Notes: generated by a model not told the origin, from the letters alone. A stretch of DNA of 9,622 bases from Deferribacterales bacterium UBA4806 (GCA_002402635.1 DHGE01000184.1:2486-12107); one strand, 5' to 3'. Shown: positions 1 through 6,571, numbered from the stretch's first letter. Numbers and translations are program-made.

Positions 1-155
1 CCTTCATACACAGAATTATAGGCTCTATTAAGAGACACACTAATATTTGCTGGACCACTTTTAAATCTGCTCAATATATTACCTGAATTATCCTTTATAA
101 CAATATCTGTTTTAGAAGCTCCACCATCAATACCTACATAAAATATTTTTTCCAT
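1..155 (-). CDS. BadF/BadG-type sugar kinase, N-terminal fragment
   Basis: Only the first ~51 codons are present; the gene runs off the left edge. The translation begins MEKIFYVGIDGGASKTDIV. The DGGxSKT stretch at residues 10-16 is the phosphate-1 motif of the ASKHA ATPase fold as it appears in the BadF/BadG/BcrA/BcrD family, which includes N-acetylglucosamine kinase. A cytoplasmic ATP-dependent amino-sugar or sugar kinase is the likely role. The alternative members of the family, activators of 2-hydroxyacyl-CoA dehydratase or benzoyl-CoA reductase, are less likely because the ATG follows the stop codon of a sugar transporter directly (TAA then ATG, no spacer), which implies translational coupling and a shared substrate. 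The substrate cannot be read from this fragment. Confidence 0.75.
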   Translation of the reverse strand, partial: MEKIFYVGIDGGASKTDIVIKDNSGNILSRFKSGPANISVSLNRAYNSVYE

Positions 156-1511
156 TTATGCTTTCTCCCAAAATACTTCAATTTCTTCCAGGGTTTTACC
201 CTTTGTTTCAGGCAACATATAATAAACAACAAGAAAATATATGAATGTGCATAGACCACAAAACCAAAAATTAGCTGCATATCCAATGAACTTTGATAAG
301 TCCATAAAAAATGCTGCCAATATAGCTGATACAAGAGAGTTAGCAAATAGAGCAATTGACATAGTAATACTTCTAATTTTAAGTGGTAAAATTTCTGAGA
401 TTGCAAGCCAAACTACAACTCCTGGGCCAATGGCAAAAAAACATATAAACATGATTAATCCTAAAATAGTTAAGTATCCCTGTAAAGCTGAGGGTTGTAA
501 AAAAAATGAGATAAAACCCAAAAATATTAAAGATACTGAAGTGCCAAGAGTCCCAGTTATTATCAAAGGTCTCCTACCCCACTTATCAATAAGTATAAAA
601 GCTACAACAGTTATAAGAAAATTCATCAAGGTAATTCCTACTGTCCCAGTCATCGAAACCAAAACTGAAGAAATGCCAGATTTATTAATTATGTATGTAC
701 TAAACTGAATTAAAGAATTTATACCTGTTAATTGATTTAAAATTGCAACAGAAAGTGCAATAATAAATGGCATAAAATAAAGTTTACTGAAAAATAATTT
801 TATACTAAACTTACCAGCGTTTATAGTCTCCTTTTCAATCTCTAATAATTCATTCATGCTTTTCTCTGCTTCACTTTTATCAACTATTTTCGATAATGCC
901 TCTTTAGCTTTCTCTGTATAACCTTTTTTAAAAAGCCATCGTGGTGATTTTACAAGAAATATAGAGCCAATAAAAAACACTATACCAGGTATTAAGGCTA
1001 TTGAAAACATTGCTCTCCAATTTCCAGATCTGTGGAAAAACACATCTGAAGCTGATGATATAAGAATACCAGCAGTTAAAAATAGTTGAAAAAGTGTAAT
1101 ACTCCTACCTCTCAAAGATGCAGGCGTTGTTTCTATTATATACAATGGCATTACAATTGTTATAACACCTACCCCAATGCCCTGAATAAGCCTACCCCAC
1201 ATGACGGTTTCATAATTGTATGCAATCATTGTTAAATATATCCCTATTATAAATAATAATCCAGATATCATAATCATAACCTTTCTACTAATAAAATCTG
1301 CCAAGGGACCACTAAATAGTGTTGCAATGGAACCACCACCCAGAACAGCAGCCACTATGAAAGAAAGTTGCCTTTCAGTTAAACCTAAATCGTTTTTCAT
1401 AAAGACTATAGCTCCAGTAATAACTCCAACATCAAAACCATATAAAAAGCCACCAAGGCCAGCAAAAGCCATAACATAAAAAGCGTACAATTTGTAATTC
1501 CTTTTCCCCAT
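156..1511 (-). CDS. MFS sugar transporter (sugar porter family)
   Basis: A 451-residue inner-membrane permease with about 12 hydrophobic segments, the usual length for the sugar porter family (XylE, GalP, GLUT). Family signatures run in order: the GFLYGFDVGVI stretch in TM1 (21-31), a diverged loop-2 motif GPLADFISRK (68-77, where D-R-x-G-R-R/K is usual), RGR after TM4 (134-136), SPRWL at the start of the central loop (189-193, normally PESPRWL), a weakened QQxxGIN motif in TM7 (NQLTGIN, 259-265), DKWGRRP (309-315), GPGVVVWLAISEI in TM10 (362-374) and PETKGKTLEEIE at the C-terminus (434-445). Probably a proton-coupled importer of a monosaccharide or amino sugar. The ATG has a GAGGG ribosome binding site 7 nt upstream. 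It is first in a minus-strand operon with a BadF-type kinase, which would trap the imported sugar by phosphorylation. The loss of one TM7 glutamine and of the usual aromatic residues after GIN suggests specificity different from that of XylE. Confidence 0.9.
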   Translation of the reverse strand: MGKRNYKLYAFYVMAFAGLGGFLYGFDVGVITGAIVFMKNDLGLTERQLSFIVAAVLGGGSIATLFSGPLADFISRKVMIMISGLLFIIGIYLTMIAYNYETVMWGRLIQGIGVGVITIVMPLYIIETTPASLRGRSITLFQLFLTAGILISSASDVFFHRSGNWRAMFSIALIPGIVFFIGSIFLVKSPRWLFKKGYTEKAKEALSKIVDKSEAEKSMNELLEIEKETINAGKFSIKLFFSKLYFMPFIIALSVAILNQLTGINSLIQFSTYIINKSGISSVLVSMTGTVGITLMNFLITVVAFILIDKWGRRPLIITGTLGTSVSLIFLGFISFFLQPSALQGYLTILGLIMFICFFAIGPGVVVWLAISEILPLKIRSITMSIALFANSLVSAILAAFFMDLSKFIGYAANFWFCGLCTFIYFLVVYYMLPETKGKTLEEIEVFWEKA

Positions 1512-1636
1512 AATAATACCCTCAACTGAAATATAAAACTAATTTAGAATAGCATAGCCAGTAAAGAAATAAAATATATAATTGTCATTAGTAATTACAA
1601 ATAAAATGTATTTACATGACATTTTTAATACTAATG
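1512..1636. other. divergent intergenic region with AT-rich palindromes
   Basis: This stretch separates the divergent transporter and histidine kinase genes. It holds a perfect 8-bp palindrome GTAATTAC (1591-1598), a 5-2-5 inverted repeat ATGTA-TT-TACAT (1606-1617) and an outer pair TGTCAT/ATGACA (1583-1588 and 1616-1621) enclosing both. These could be operator sites for either gene. They use the same TGTA/TACA letters as the tandem repeats at 4260-4295, but the spacing differs, so binding by the same regulator is only a guess. No convincing minus-strand -35/-10 pair for the transporter was found. Confidence 0.3.
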
Positions 1637-1665
1637 TTGAATGTTTATTCTGTGGGATATATGAT
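1637..1665 (+). promoter_or_regulatory. candidate sigma-70 promoter of the two-component operon
   Basis: TTGAAT (1637-1642) and TATGAT (1660-1665) are separated by exactly 17 bp. Transcription would start near 1672, only about 5 nt before the kinase ATG at 1677, which fits the absence of a ribosome binding site there and suggests a nearly leaderless message. In AT-rich DNA such matches arise by chance, so support is moderate. Confidence 0.4.
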
Positions 1666-1676
1666 ATATAATTAAT

Positions 1677-2948
1677 ATGTATAGTTTCAGTAAATATTTG
1701 AAAATATTTTTAATATGTATAATTATATTTAATATTATTGCTGGTGCACTTCATATACATTCATCTCTAAAAACATTATCTATATATAAGAAAAATTTAA
1801 TGGATTTAGGCTTATATTTACTCAGATCTTTTGAAATGGGTAATCGTTTAAAAATGATTATAAGAGGTGATACAAGCCACAATTTGGAAACCTTTATCCA
1901 GGAATTTAAAAATCAATCATCTATAAAAAATATATTAATTTATAATAACAACAGTAAAGTAATAACATCAGCTTATAAAAACAATATACCAGAGCTGAAA
2001 ACTAATTTAAAAGAACTTACAATGGTATTTAATAATAGTGAATTTGTAATTTATGAACCTCTTTCTATGGCAATGCAGGGGAATAAAGGCAGAATGAATA
2101 AATCTAATGAGGCTAATGTTAACATTCCATTTAATGAAATAAATATAGCTATTTCATTAAACAATGAAGGATATAAAACATTAAGAACTCATTTTTATAA
2201 TCACTTAATAGTAATTCTGGTAATTTTAATTTTAATGATACTTGCCTATTTCTACATATTAAAATTAATAAATTTATATAAAAAATCAGAATATTTGCGT
2301 AAAATTTCAGAAAGAGATGCTGAGCTTGGAAAATTTTCAAATATATTAGCCCACGAAATTAAAAACCCTTTAAGCTCAATTGATGGACTTATAAAGTACA
2401 GCTTGAACAATATTGATTCAAATTCTGTAAAGGAATATTTAAACAAAAGTCTCGACGAACTCTCAAGAATTAATAAATTAATTAATGACTTTTTATATTT
2501 TGGAAGAGAAATAAACTTTAATAAAAGCAATTGCAATATAAAGGAATTAATTGACAAAACCCTTTCATTGTTAACTTATGAAATTGAGCAGAAAAAATTA
2601 ACAGTAGAAATAAATGGAGTTGATTTTCAAATATATGCTGATCGTGATAAGTTATTACAGGTGCTTATGAATTTATTATTAAACTCAATTCAAGCATCCC
2701 CTGCTTCAGAAAAAATTTTGTTAGAATTAAAAGAAGATAAAAAAATCCTAATTATAAACAAATTAAAGGATAGTATAGAAATTGATTCTACAAAATTATT
2801 TGAACCATTTTATACTACAAAAGCTAAAGGTAGTGGATTGGGCCTTTCTATATCAAAAAAACTTATGGAATTACAGGGTTTTTCTATTAAAGTAACTACA
2901 ACAAATCCCTTTATTATAAATTTAATATTTGATGATTCAAATGGATAA
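1677..2948 (+). CDS. membrane sensor histidine kinase (NtrB/AtoS/ZraS-like)
   Basis: A 423-residue sensor kinase that would phosphorylate the overlapping response regulator. TM1 spans about residues 9-26 and TM2 about 175-198, enclosing a ~145-residue extracytoplasmic sensor domain with no motif I recognise, so the signal is probably periplasmic. The dimerisation/phosphoacceptor helix carries the H-box AHEIKNPLSSI with H226. The N-box is QVLMNLLLNSIQAS (N332, N336), the F-box LFEPFYTTK (374-382) and the G2 box GSGLGL (385-390). The usual G1 box DxGxG is missing: between the N-box and F-box there is only a short NKLKDSIEID stretch. No PAS or clear HAMP domain is seen. There is no upstream Shine-Dalgarno, and the in-frame stop at 1662 leaves 1677 as the only ATG that keeps TM1. 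It ends 8 bp inside the next gene. The nearby regulatory sites and exported proteins suggest an envelope or metal stress sensor, which is inference. Confidence 0.9.
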   Translation: MYSFSKYLKIFLICIIIFNIIAGALHIHSSLKTLSIYKKNLMDLGLYLLRSFEMGNRLKMIIRGDTSHNLETFIQEFKNQSSIKNILIYNNNSKVITSAYKNNIPELKTNLKELTMVFNNSEFVIYEPLSMAMQGNKGRMNKSNEANVNIPFNEINIAISLNNEGYKTLRTHFYNHLIVILVILILMILAYFYILKLINLYKKSEYLRKISERDAELGKFSNILAHEIKNPLSSIDGLIKYSLNNIDSNSVKEYLNKSLDELSRINKLINDFLYFGREINFNKSNCNIKELIDKTLSLLTYEIEQKKLTVEINGVDFQIYADRDKLLQVLMNLLLNSIQASPASEKILLELKEDKKILIINKLKDSIEIDSTKLFEPFYTTKAKGSGLGLSISKKLMELQGFSIKVTTTNPFIINLIFDDSNG

Positions 2949-4257
2949 AATTATCATCGTTGATGATGAAGCAAATCATAGATTAATGTTAAAACTACAT
3001 TTAGAAAAGTCTGGTTTTATTGCAGATGAAGCTGAAAATGGTTTAGAAGCCCTTAATTTAATAAAAAAACATAAATATAAGGCAATGTTGCTTGATTTGA
3101 AAATGGATGTTTTAGATGGTTTAACGCTATTAGAGTTAATAAGAAAAGAAGACTTACAAATACCTGTAATTGTTATAACCGCTGTTGGTACAATTAGAAA
3201 TGCAGTTAAAGCAACAAAGTTGGGTGCAATTGACTTTATTACAAAACCAGTAGATATAGATTACCTTTTAAAAATTTTAAGTGAAATTAAACCTAATAAG
3301 ATTGTTAGTGAAAGTGTAAAGGAAAACACATTTATCTTTGATGGGGTGTATCATCTTGAAAGCCCAATGAAAGATATAATAGAACAATTAAAATTAGTTT
3401 CAGATACTGATGCAAAAGTTCTTATTTTAGGGGAATCTGGTGTTGGTAAAGAACTTATTGCAAGGGCAATACACAAAAATTCTAAAAGAGCAAATGGGCC
3501 GTTTATAGCAGTTAATTCTGGAGCAATTAATGAAAATTTAATTGAGTCTGAACTCTTTGGACATGTCAAAGGAGCTTTTACAGGAGCAATTAGTGATAGA
3601 CCAGGGAAATTTGAAGAAGCAGATGGTGGAACACTCTTTTTAGATGAAATTGCGGAACTACCTTTAAATTGTCAGGTATCATTACTTAGAGTACTACAGG
3701 AAAAAACCATTGAAAGAGTGGGATCAAACAAAAAAATAAAAGTTAATGTGAGAATCATTACAGCTACAAATAAAAATCTAAAAACATTGATGGATGAAAA
3801 TAAGTTTAGAGAAGATTTATATTATAGAATTAATGTATTTCCCATATATATCCCACCTTTAAGAGAAAGAAAAAAAGATATTGATGTGTTGGTTGATTAC
3901 TTCATTCAAAAATATGCAAGAAAATACGATAAAATTATTAAAACTAAAACCGATAGTTTTATGAATATATTACATAATTATTCCTTCCCCGGCAATGTCA
4001 GAGAATTGGAGAATATAATAGAACGCACCATTATCATTGCTAGACAAAGTGTCTTAGATGAAGATTTACTACCTGAATTAAACTATAATAATATTAATAC
4101 AGGTGCTAATAAGCTAAATATCTGGGAAAATGAAAAACAACTAATCTTAGAAGCTCTTAAAAAAGCTGATGGTAATAAAACTGAAGCAGCAAAAATACTG
4201 GGTATTTCAAGAAAAAGTCTCTATAATAAAATAGAAGAATTCCAGATCAGAATTTAA
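2941..4257 (+). CDS. NtrC-family sigma-54-dependent response regulator
   Basis: A 438-residue activator with three domains. The receiver (1-~115) has acidic residues D8/D9, phospho-acceptor D52, T80 and K102. The AAA+ sigma-54 activation domain (~138-370) has Walker A GESGVGKE (164-171), the GAFTGA loop (211-216) that contacts sigma-54, Walker B TLFLDE (D235, E236), the LRER arginine motif (308-310) and PGNVREL sensor II (350-356). A Fis-type helix-turn-helix closes the protein (NKTEAAKILGISRKSLYNK, 412-430). All key residues are intact, so it should be an active ATPase that remodels sigma-54 holoenzyme. I chose ATG 2941 because MDKIIIVDDE is the normal receiver start; TTG 2929 and ATG 2932 lie in the same frame but have no better ribosome binding site. 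It overlaps the kinase by 8 bp, so translation is probably coupled. The likely target operon, with tandem inverted repeats and a -24/-12 promoter, begins just downstream. Confidence 0.95.
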   Translation: MDKIIIVDDEANHRLMLKLHLEKSGFIADEAENGLEALNLIKKHKYKAMLLDLKMDVLDGLTLLELIRKEDLQIPVIVITAVGTIRNAVKATKLGAIDFITKPVDIDYLLKILSEIKPNKIVSESVKENTFIFDGVYHLESPMKDIIEQLKLVSDTDAKVLILGESGVGKELIARAIHKNSKRANGPFIAVNSGAINENLIESELFGHVKGAFTGAISDRPGKFEEADGGTLFLDEIAELPLNCQVSLLRVLQEKTIERVGSNKKIKVNVRIITATNKNLKTLMDENKFREDLYYRINVFPIYIPPLRERKKDIDVLVDYFIQKYARKYDKIIKTKTDSFMNILHNYSFPGNVRELENIIERTIIIARQSVLDEDLLPELNYNNINTGANKLNIWENEKQLILEALKKADGNKTEAAKILGISRKSLYNKIEEFQIRI

Positions 4258-4259
4258 TA

Positions 4260-4276
4260 TGTGTAAGTATTACACA
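4260..4276. promoter_or_regulatory. upstream activator site 1 (inverted repeat 7-3-7)
   Basis: TGTGTAAGTATTACACA is a perfect inverted repeat of 7-bp arms around a 3-bp spacer, beginning 2 nt after the regulator's stop codon. Its centre (4268) lies about 115 bp upstream of the start predicted from the -24/-12 promoter, a typical enhancer distance for NtrC-type dimers. It is best read as a binding site for the Fis-type helix-turn-helix of the adjacent regulator. No T-tract follows, so it is not a good terminator. Confidence 0.65.
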
Positions 4277-4278
4277 CA

Positions 4279-4295
4279 TGTGTAATTATTTTACA
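4279..4295. promoter_or_regulatory. upstream activator site 2 (tandem copy)
   Basis: TGTGTAATTATTTTACA is a second copy of the 17-bp element at 4260-4276. The left half-site is identical and the right half is weaker (TTTTACA instead of TTACACA), leaving TGTAA-N5-TTACA as the inverted repeat. The two centres are 19 bp apart, close to two helical turns, so two regulator dimers could sit on the same face of the DNA about 96 and 115 bp upstream of the predicted start. Confidence 0.6.
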
Positions 4296-4356
4296 ATAAT
4301 GAATTAATGTTCCATTTCTAAAAGCTATTTATAAGCATCTTTTACAAAGGTATTTC

Positions 4357-4372
4357 TGGCATCATTATTGCT
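4357..4372 (+). promoter_or_regulatory. sigma-54 (-24/-12) promoter
   Basis: TGGCATCATTATTGCT matches the sigma-54 consensus TGGCAYRNNNNTTGCW at every fixed position except the R (here C). The invariant GG and GC dinucleotides have the required spacing. With the C at 4371 as -12, transcription would start near 4383, between a spurious in-frame TTG at 4379 and the real ATG at 4409. A sigma-54 activator gene ends 100 bp upstream and two candidate activator sites lie between. Confidence 0.75.
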
Positions 4373-4408
4373 CATATATTGAATAGATACTTTAAAGGAG
4401 GTGTCAAA

Positions 4409-4690
4409 ATGAAAAAACTTTTTTTAGTTGGTTTAACAGTAATAACAATTGCTCTATTTATTACTTCTGCATTCGCACAAGGTGGTAATGGCAACGGACG
4501 CGGTGGCTCTAAAAGTGGATCTCGTGGAACTGGAACGTGTCCACGTTTAATGCAAAATTACAATGGGACAGGATTTGGTCAGTCAACTAACCAGAGAGGA
4601 CAGAACTCAGTAAATCCTTCAGGTGGCATTCAACTAAGACAAAGAATAATGGATCCCACAAACCCAAATTGTCCATACTATAACTATTAA
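4409..4690 (+). CDS. small exported Gly/Asn/Arg-rich protein, unknown function
   Basis: A 93-residue protein with a clear Sec signal peptide: basic MKK, a hydrophobic core to about residue 20, and the signal peptidase I site AFA|QGG at 23-24. The mature ~70 residues are rich in Gly, Asn, Gln, Ser and Arg and probably largely disordered. They contain two cysteines, in TCPRLMQNY and in NCPYYNY at the very C-terminus, which could form a disulfide or bind metal. I recognise no family. ATG 4409 is chosen because AAAGGAGGTG (4394-4403) is an excellent ribosome binding site; the in-frame TTG at 4379 lies upstream of the predicted transcription start and would spoil the signal peptide. It is first in the operon behind the -24/-12 promoter, so expression should depend on the two-component system just upstream. 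Confidence 0.8.
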   Translation: MKKLFLVGLTVITIALFITSAFAQGGNGNGRGGSKSGSRGTGTCPRLMQNYNGTGFGQSTNQRGQNSVNPSGGIQLRQRIMDPTNPNCPYYNY

Positions 4691-4705
4691 TTATGGAGGC
4701 TTAAT

Positions 4706-5053
4706 ATGAGAAAGATATTAATAGTAGTTACATTATTTATGTTATTCGCAATTTATTCTTCAGTGAATGCTCAGATGAGGCAAGGTCCAGGAATGAGGCA
4801 GGCTCCAAGAATGATGCAACAGCAGAATCAAACTAACCAGGCAGTAACTGAAGAACAGGCTAAAAATATTATACAAAACTACATTAAACAAAATCCATCT
4901 TATAACTTTGTTGTTACAGGATATGCTGTATTTGCTACTCCAAGAGGGGCAAGTTCGTATGTATTTGAATTACAAAGTGGAAACACAAAGTATATGATAT
5001 ATATTAACCCAAATGGATTTCCTCTCGGACCATCTCCAGTTAAAAATTTCTAA
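4706..5053 (+). CDS. small exported Met/Gln-rich PepSY-like protein
   Basis: A 115-residue protein with a signal peptide (1-22, cleavage near VNA|QMR). A Met/Gln/Arg/Pro-rich stretch follows (23-45: repeated GM-R-Q and MRQ elements, then MMQQQNQ), a composition reminiscent of methionine-based copper-binding segments. The C-terminal ~68 residues begin AVTEEQAKNIIQNYIKQNP (46-64) and continue with beta-strand-like segments ending in a YMIYINPNGFPLG stretch, which resembles a PepSY or PepSY-like domain; that match is by eye. GGAGG (4695-4699) lies 6 nt before the ATG. It follows the previous exported gene by 15 bp and shares its sigma-54 promoter and the terminator at 5062. A periplasmic metal-binding or chaperone role, by analogy with ZraP, is inference only. 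Confidence 0.85.
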   Translation: MRKILIVVTLFMLFAIYSSVNAQMRQGPGMRQAPRMMQQQNQTNQAVTEEQAKNIIQNYIKQNPSYNFVVTGYAVFATPRGASSYVFELQSGNTKYMIYINPNGFPLGPSPVKNF

Positions 5054-5061
5054 ATAGTATA

Positions 5062-5102
5062 GAAGGCAGGTGAGTTACTCACCTGCCTTCATTGTTTTTG
5101 TT
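5062..5102 (+). terminator. intrinsic terminator of the sigma-54 operon
   Basis: A perfect 13-bp GC-rich stem, GAAGGCAGGTGAG (5062-5074) with CTCACCTGCCTTC (5078-5090), closes a TTA loop and is followed by a T-rich stretch (ATTGTTTTTGTT). It starts 8 nt after the stop codon of the PepSY-like gene. Confidence 0.92.
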
Positions 5103-5258
5103 AAACCCTTCTAATACTTTTTAACTCTGACACTGTTTAAAATAATTATTTTATAAGCATAATTAATATGCTTACTTCTTCACCTCATTGCTATAATTTT
5201 TGTCTTGAAAATTGGAGAGATTCATCAAAAAAAATATTATAATTATATTTATAGGGAG
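5103..5258. other. AT-rich intergenic spacer, no clear gene
   Basis: This spacer separates the terminator from the isolated exported-protein ORF. It contains two TATAAT hexamers (5192-5197 and 5238-5243) without a well-spaced -35 partner (TTGGAG at 5212 is 20 bp from the second). AGGGAG at 5253-5258 could be a ribosome binding site. There is no tRNA-like or strongly structured RNA. Confidence 0.3.
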
Positions 5259-5275
5259 TTTATAGTATCTATAAA
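5259..5275. repeat. inverted repeat (7-3-7), possible operator
   Basis: TTTATAG-TAT-CTATAAA is a perfect 17-bp inverted repeat just downstream of the TATAAT at 5238, in the leader of the following ORF. Its geometry matches the activator sites at 4260-4295, but the half-site sequence is different, so another regulator would be involved. Palindromes made mostly of A and T are common by chance in such DNA. Confidence 0.3.
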
Positions 5276-5284
5276 ATAAGAGAT

Positions 5285-5629
5285 TTGTTTAAACAACATA
5301 GATTATATGTATTGATTTTGTTTGTTCTAACCTTTTTTCATCTATCCCTATTTCATGTTTCTTCAACAGTAGCCTATAATGTTATATATAATAATGGCCT
5401 AATTTTTTCTAATCAACCAGCAAACTGGATTGGGAGAGCTGTTTCTAATGAATTAAAAGTTACATTCGCAACAGGCAATCATTCAGCAGAACCACTTATG
5501 CTTTTTGCAATAGGGCCTTGTTCAGAAGCCTTTATTGGATTTCTTGACAACACAGACCCTGCCAAGATAATGAATCAAGCTTGTGGTGTAGAAGCTATTA
5601 GATTATGTACTGATAACAGATTTAATTAA
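5285..5629 (+). CDS. putative small exported protein, unknown; start uncertain
   Basis: A frame of 114 codons from TTG 5285. It encodes a basic N-terminus, a long hydrophobic segment (about residues 8-30) that looks like a signal peptide or anchor, and ~80 residues of ordinary composition. Three cysteines occur in the C-terminal part (IGPCSEA, NQACGVE, IRLCTDN). I recognise no family. The frame is open from 5255 but has no ATG or GTG near its start. AGGGAG at 5253-5258 is well placed for an ATC codon at 5267, and TTG 5285 has no proper ribosome binding site. The gene may therefore use a rare start, be weakly expressed, or be losing its start. The next genes are convergent, so it stands alone. 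Protein-like composition without repeats argues for a real or recently real gene. Confidence 0.45.
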   Translation: MFKQHRLYVLILFVLTFFHLSLFHVSSTVAYNVIYNNGLIFSNQPANWIGRAVSNELKVTFATGNHSAEPLMLFAIGPCSEAFIGFLDNTDPAKIMNQACGVEAIRLCTDNRFN

Positions 5630-5796
5630 CACTTAAAAGATTAAATTAATCAATATTACAATTATACTAACTGAGACACTCACAGTTCTAACTAACTAAT
5701 TTAGTCAAAAATTTAATTGTCTGTACATATGTTATATTTGCTTTTTATGAATAGAATATTGTTTTTAGAAAATATTATTTACACAGATTTTTGATA
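5630..5796. other. convergent intergenic spacer
   Basis: This AT-rich spacer lies between the exported ORF and the end of tonB on the opposite strand. The only structure seen is an imperfect 19-bp palindrome, AACTGAGACACTCACAGTT (5669-5687, with one internal mismatch pair). It lacks a T-tract on either strand and so is not a confident terminator. Confidence 0.25.
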
Positions 5797-6571
5797 CTAT
5801 TTTTTCAAAGCAAAAACTATGGGAGCAGTAAGTTTTATTTCTTTGGGAGGCGCTTTTAATGGTGAACATCTTTCAGCTATTTTTATACCAGTATTATCTA
5901 ATACTTTATAACCACTTGATTTTGCTATTTTAATATTTTTTATTTCTCCCTTTATAGTAATAATAAATTCCACATAGACAGTTCCTTCAAGACCACGTCT
6001 TAAGGCAAGATTTGGATAATATATATTTTTTTTCAATATCTCATATACATAATTTATATAATCATCTATTAACATATCTTTATTTACAGAACTACCAACA
6101 CTTGCAATTTTTTCCTCATTTGAATCAATTTTTATTTTGCCACTTATCATATCTTTATCATCCAATTTTTGTTCTATATTTATTTCTTCATTAACTTTCT
6201 TTTTATTAAATCCCTCATTTTTATCACTTTGATTTGATACTAAACTTTTTGTGTTAGACAAATTTTTAACTTTTTTTTTTAATTTTACTTGTATTTTTAT
6301 TTCTTTCACTGACACTTTTTTTAGTTACTTGTCGCTCTTGAGATTTCTCTATATTATTAGCCTTTTTATTTTTTATTACTTCACCTACACCTTTAGATAC
6401 AATCTTTTTTTCAATAGAAAGAGTTACAACGTTGCCCTTTTTATTTACTATTGGTTTATAGGATTTAAATAATACATAAAATAATAATAAATGAATGAAA
6501 AAAGATAAAATTATAAAATATGTGATTGATGGAATAATTATTTTCTTATTTCTAAAATTTAATGGAAACAC
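5797..6571 (-). pseudogene. tonB: TonB energy transducer, frame broken at an A10 run
   Basis: Two overlapping frames together make one TonB. The first (GTG 6571 to a stop at 6266) encodes a short basic N-terminus, a single TM helix (about residues 12-35) and the start of a Lys/Glu/Asn-rich periplasmic linker. The second, ending at 5797, carries the rest of the linker and a typical TonB C-terminal domain: YYPNLALRRGLEGTVYVEF, then SSGYKVLDNTGIKIAERCSPLKAPP. The frames meet at ten consecutive A residues on the coding strand (6280-6271). Deleting one A gives a continuous 257-residue protein of normal TonB length. With ten A's the product stops after 101 residues without the receptor-binding domain. 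Both halves look intact, so slippage, phase variation or a read error are as likely as true decay. The linker is charged rather than proline-rich. The start overlaps the receptor gene by 20 bp, consistent with a shared transcript and a TonB dedicated to this receptor. Confidence 0.85.

Noticed and set aside
241..708. 155-codon open frame on the plus strand inside the transporter gene
   Set aside because: It is the antisense shadow of the transporter, with no ribosome binding site or family resemblance; the minus-strand frame carries all the sugar-porter motifs.
1667..1672. TATAAT directly before the kinase ATG as the -10 box
   Set aside because: No -35 lies at a proper distance (TTGAAT is 24 bp away) and the start would fall inside the ATG; TATGAT at 1660 gives a 17-bp spacer.
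4260..4295. Inverted repeats after the regulator gene as an intrinsic terminator
   Set aside because: The stems are short and AT-rich with no T-tract directly after them; tandem repetition and distance to the -24/-12 promoter fit activator sites better.
4379..4408. TTG at 4379 as start of the first exported protein (10 extra residues)
   Set aside because: It lies upstream of the predicted sigma-54 transcription start, has no ribosome binding site, and would put residues before a clean MKK signal peptide that has its own AAAGGAGGTG site.
5669..5687. Imperfect palindrome as a terminator between convergent genes
   Set aside because: There is an internal mismatch pair and no T-run on either side, so it gives no real support for termination.
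5779..5785. TTACACA, a half-site like those at 4260-4295
   Set aside because: It is a single half-site with no partner, at the 3' end of tonB and far from any sigma-54 promoter; likely chance.
5797..6315. Separate gene starting at GTG 6315 for the TonB C-terminal domain
   Set aside because: It has no membrane anchor or ribosome binding site of its own and joins perfectly to the upstream frame at the A10 run, so it is the second half of tonB.
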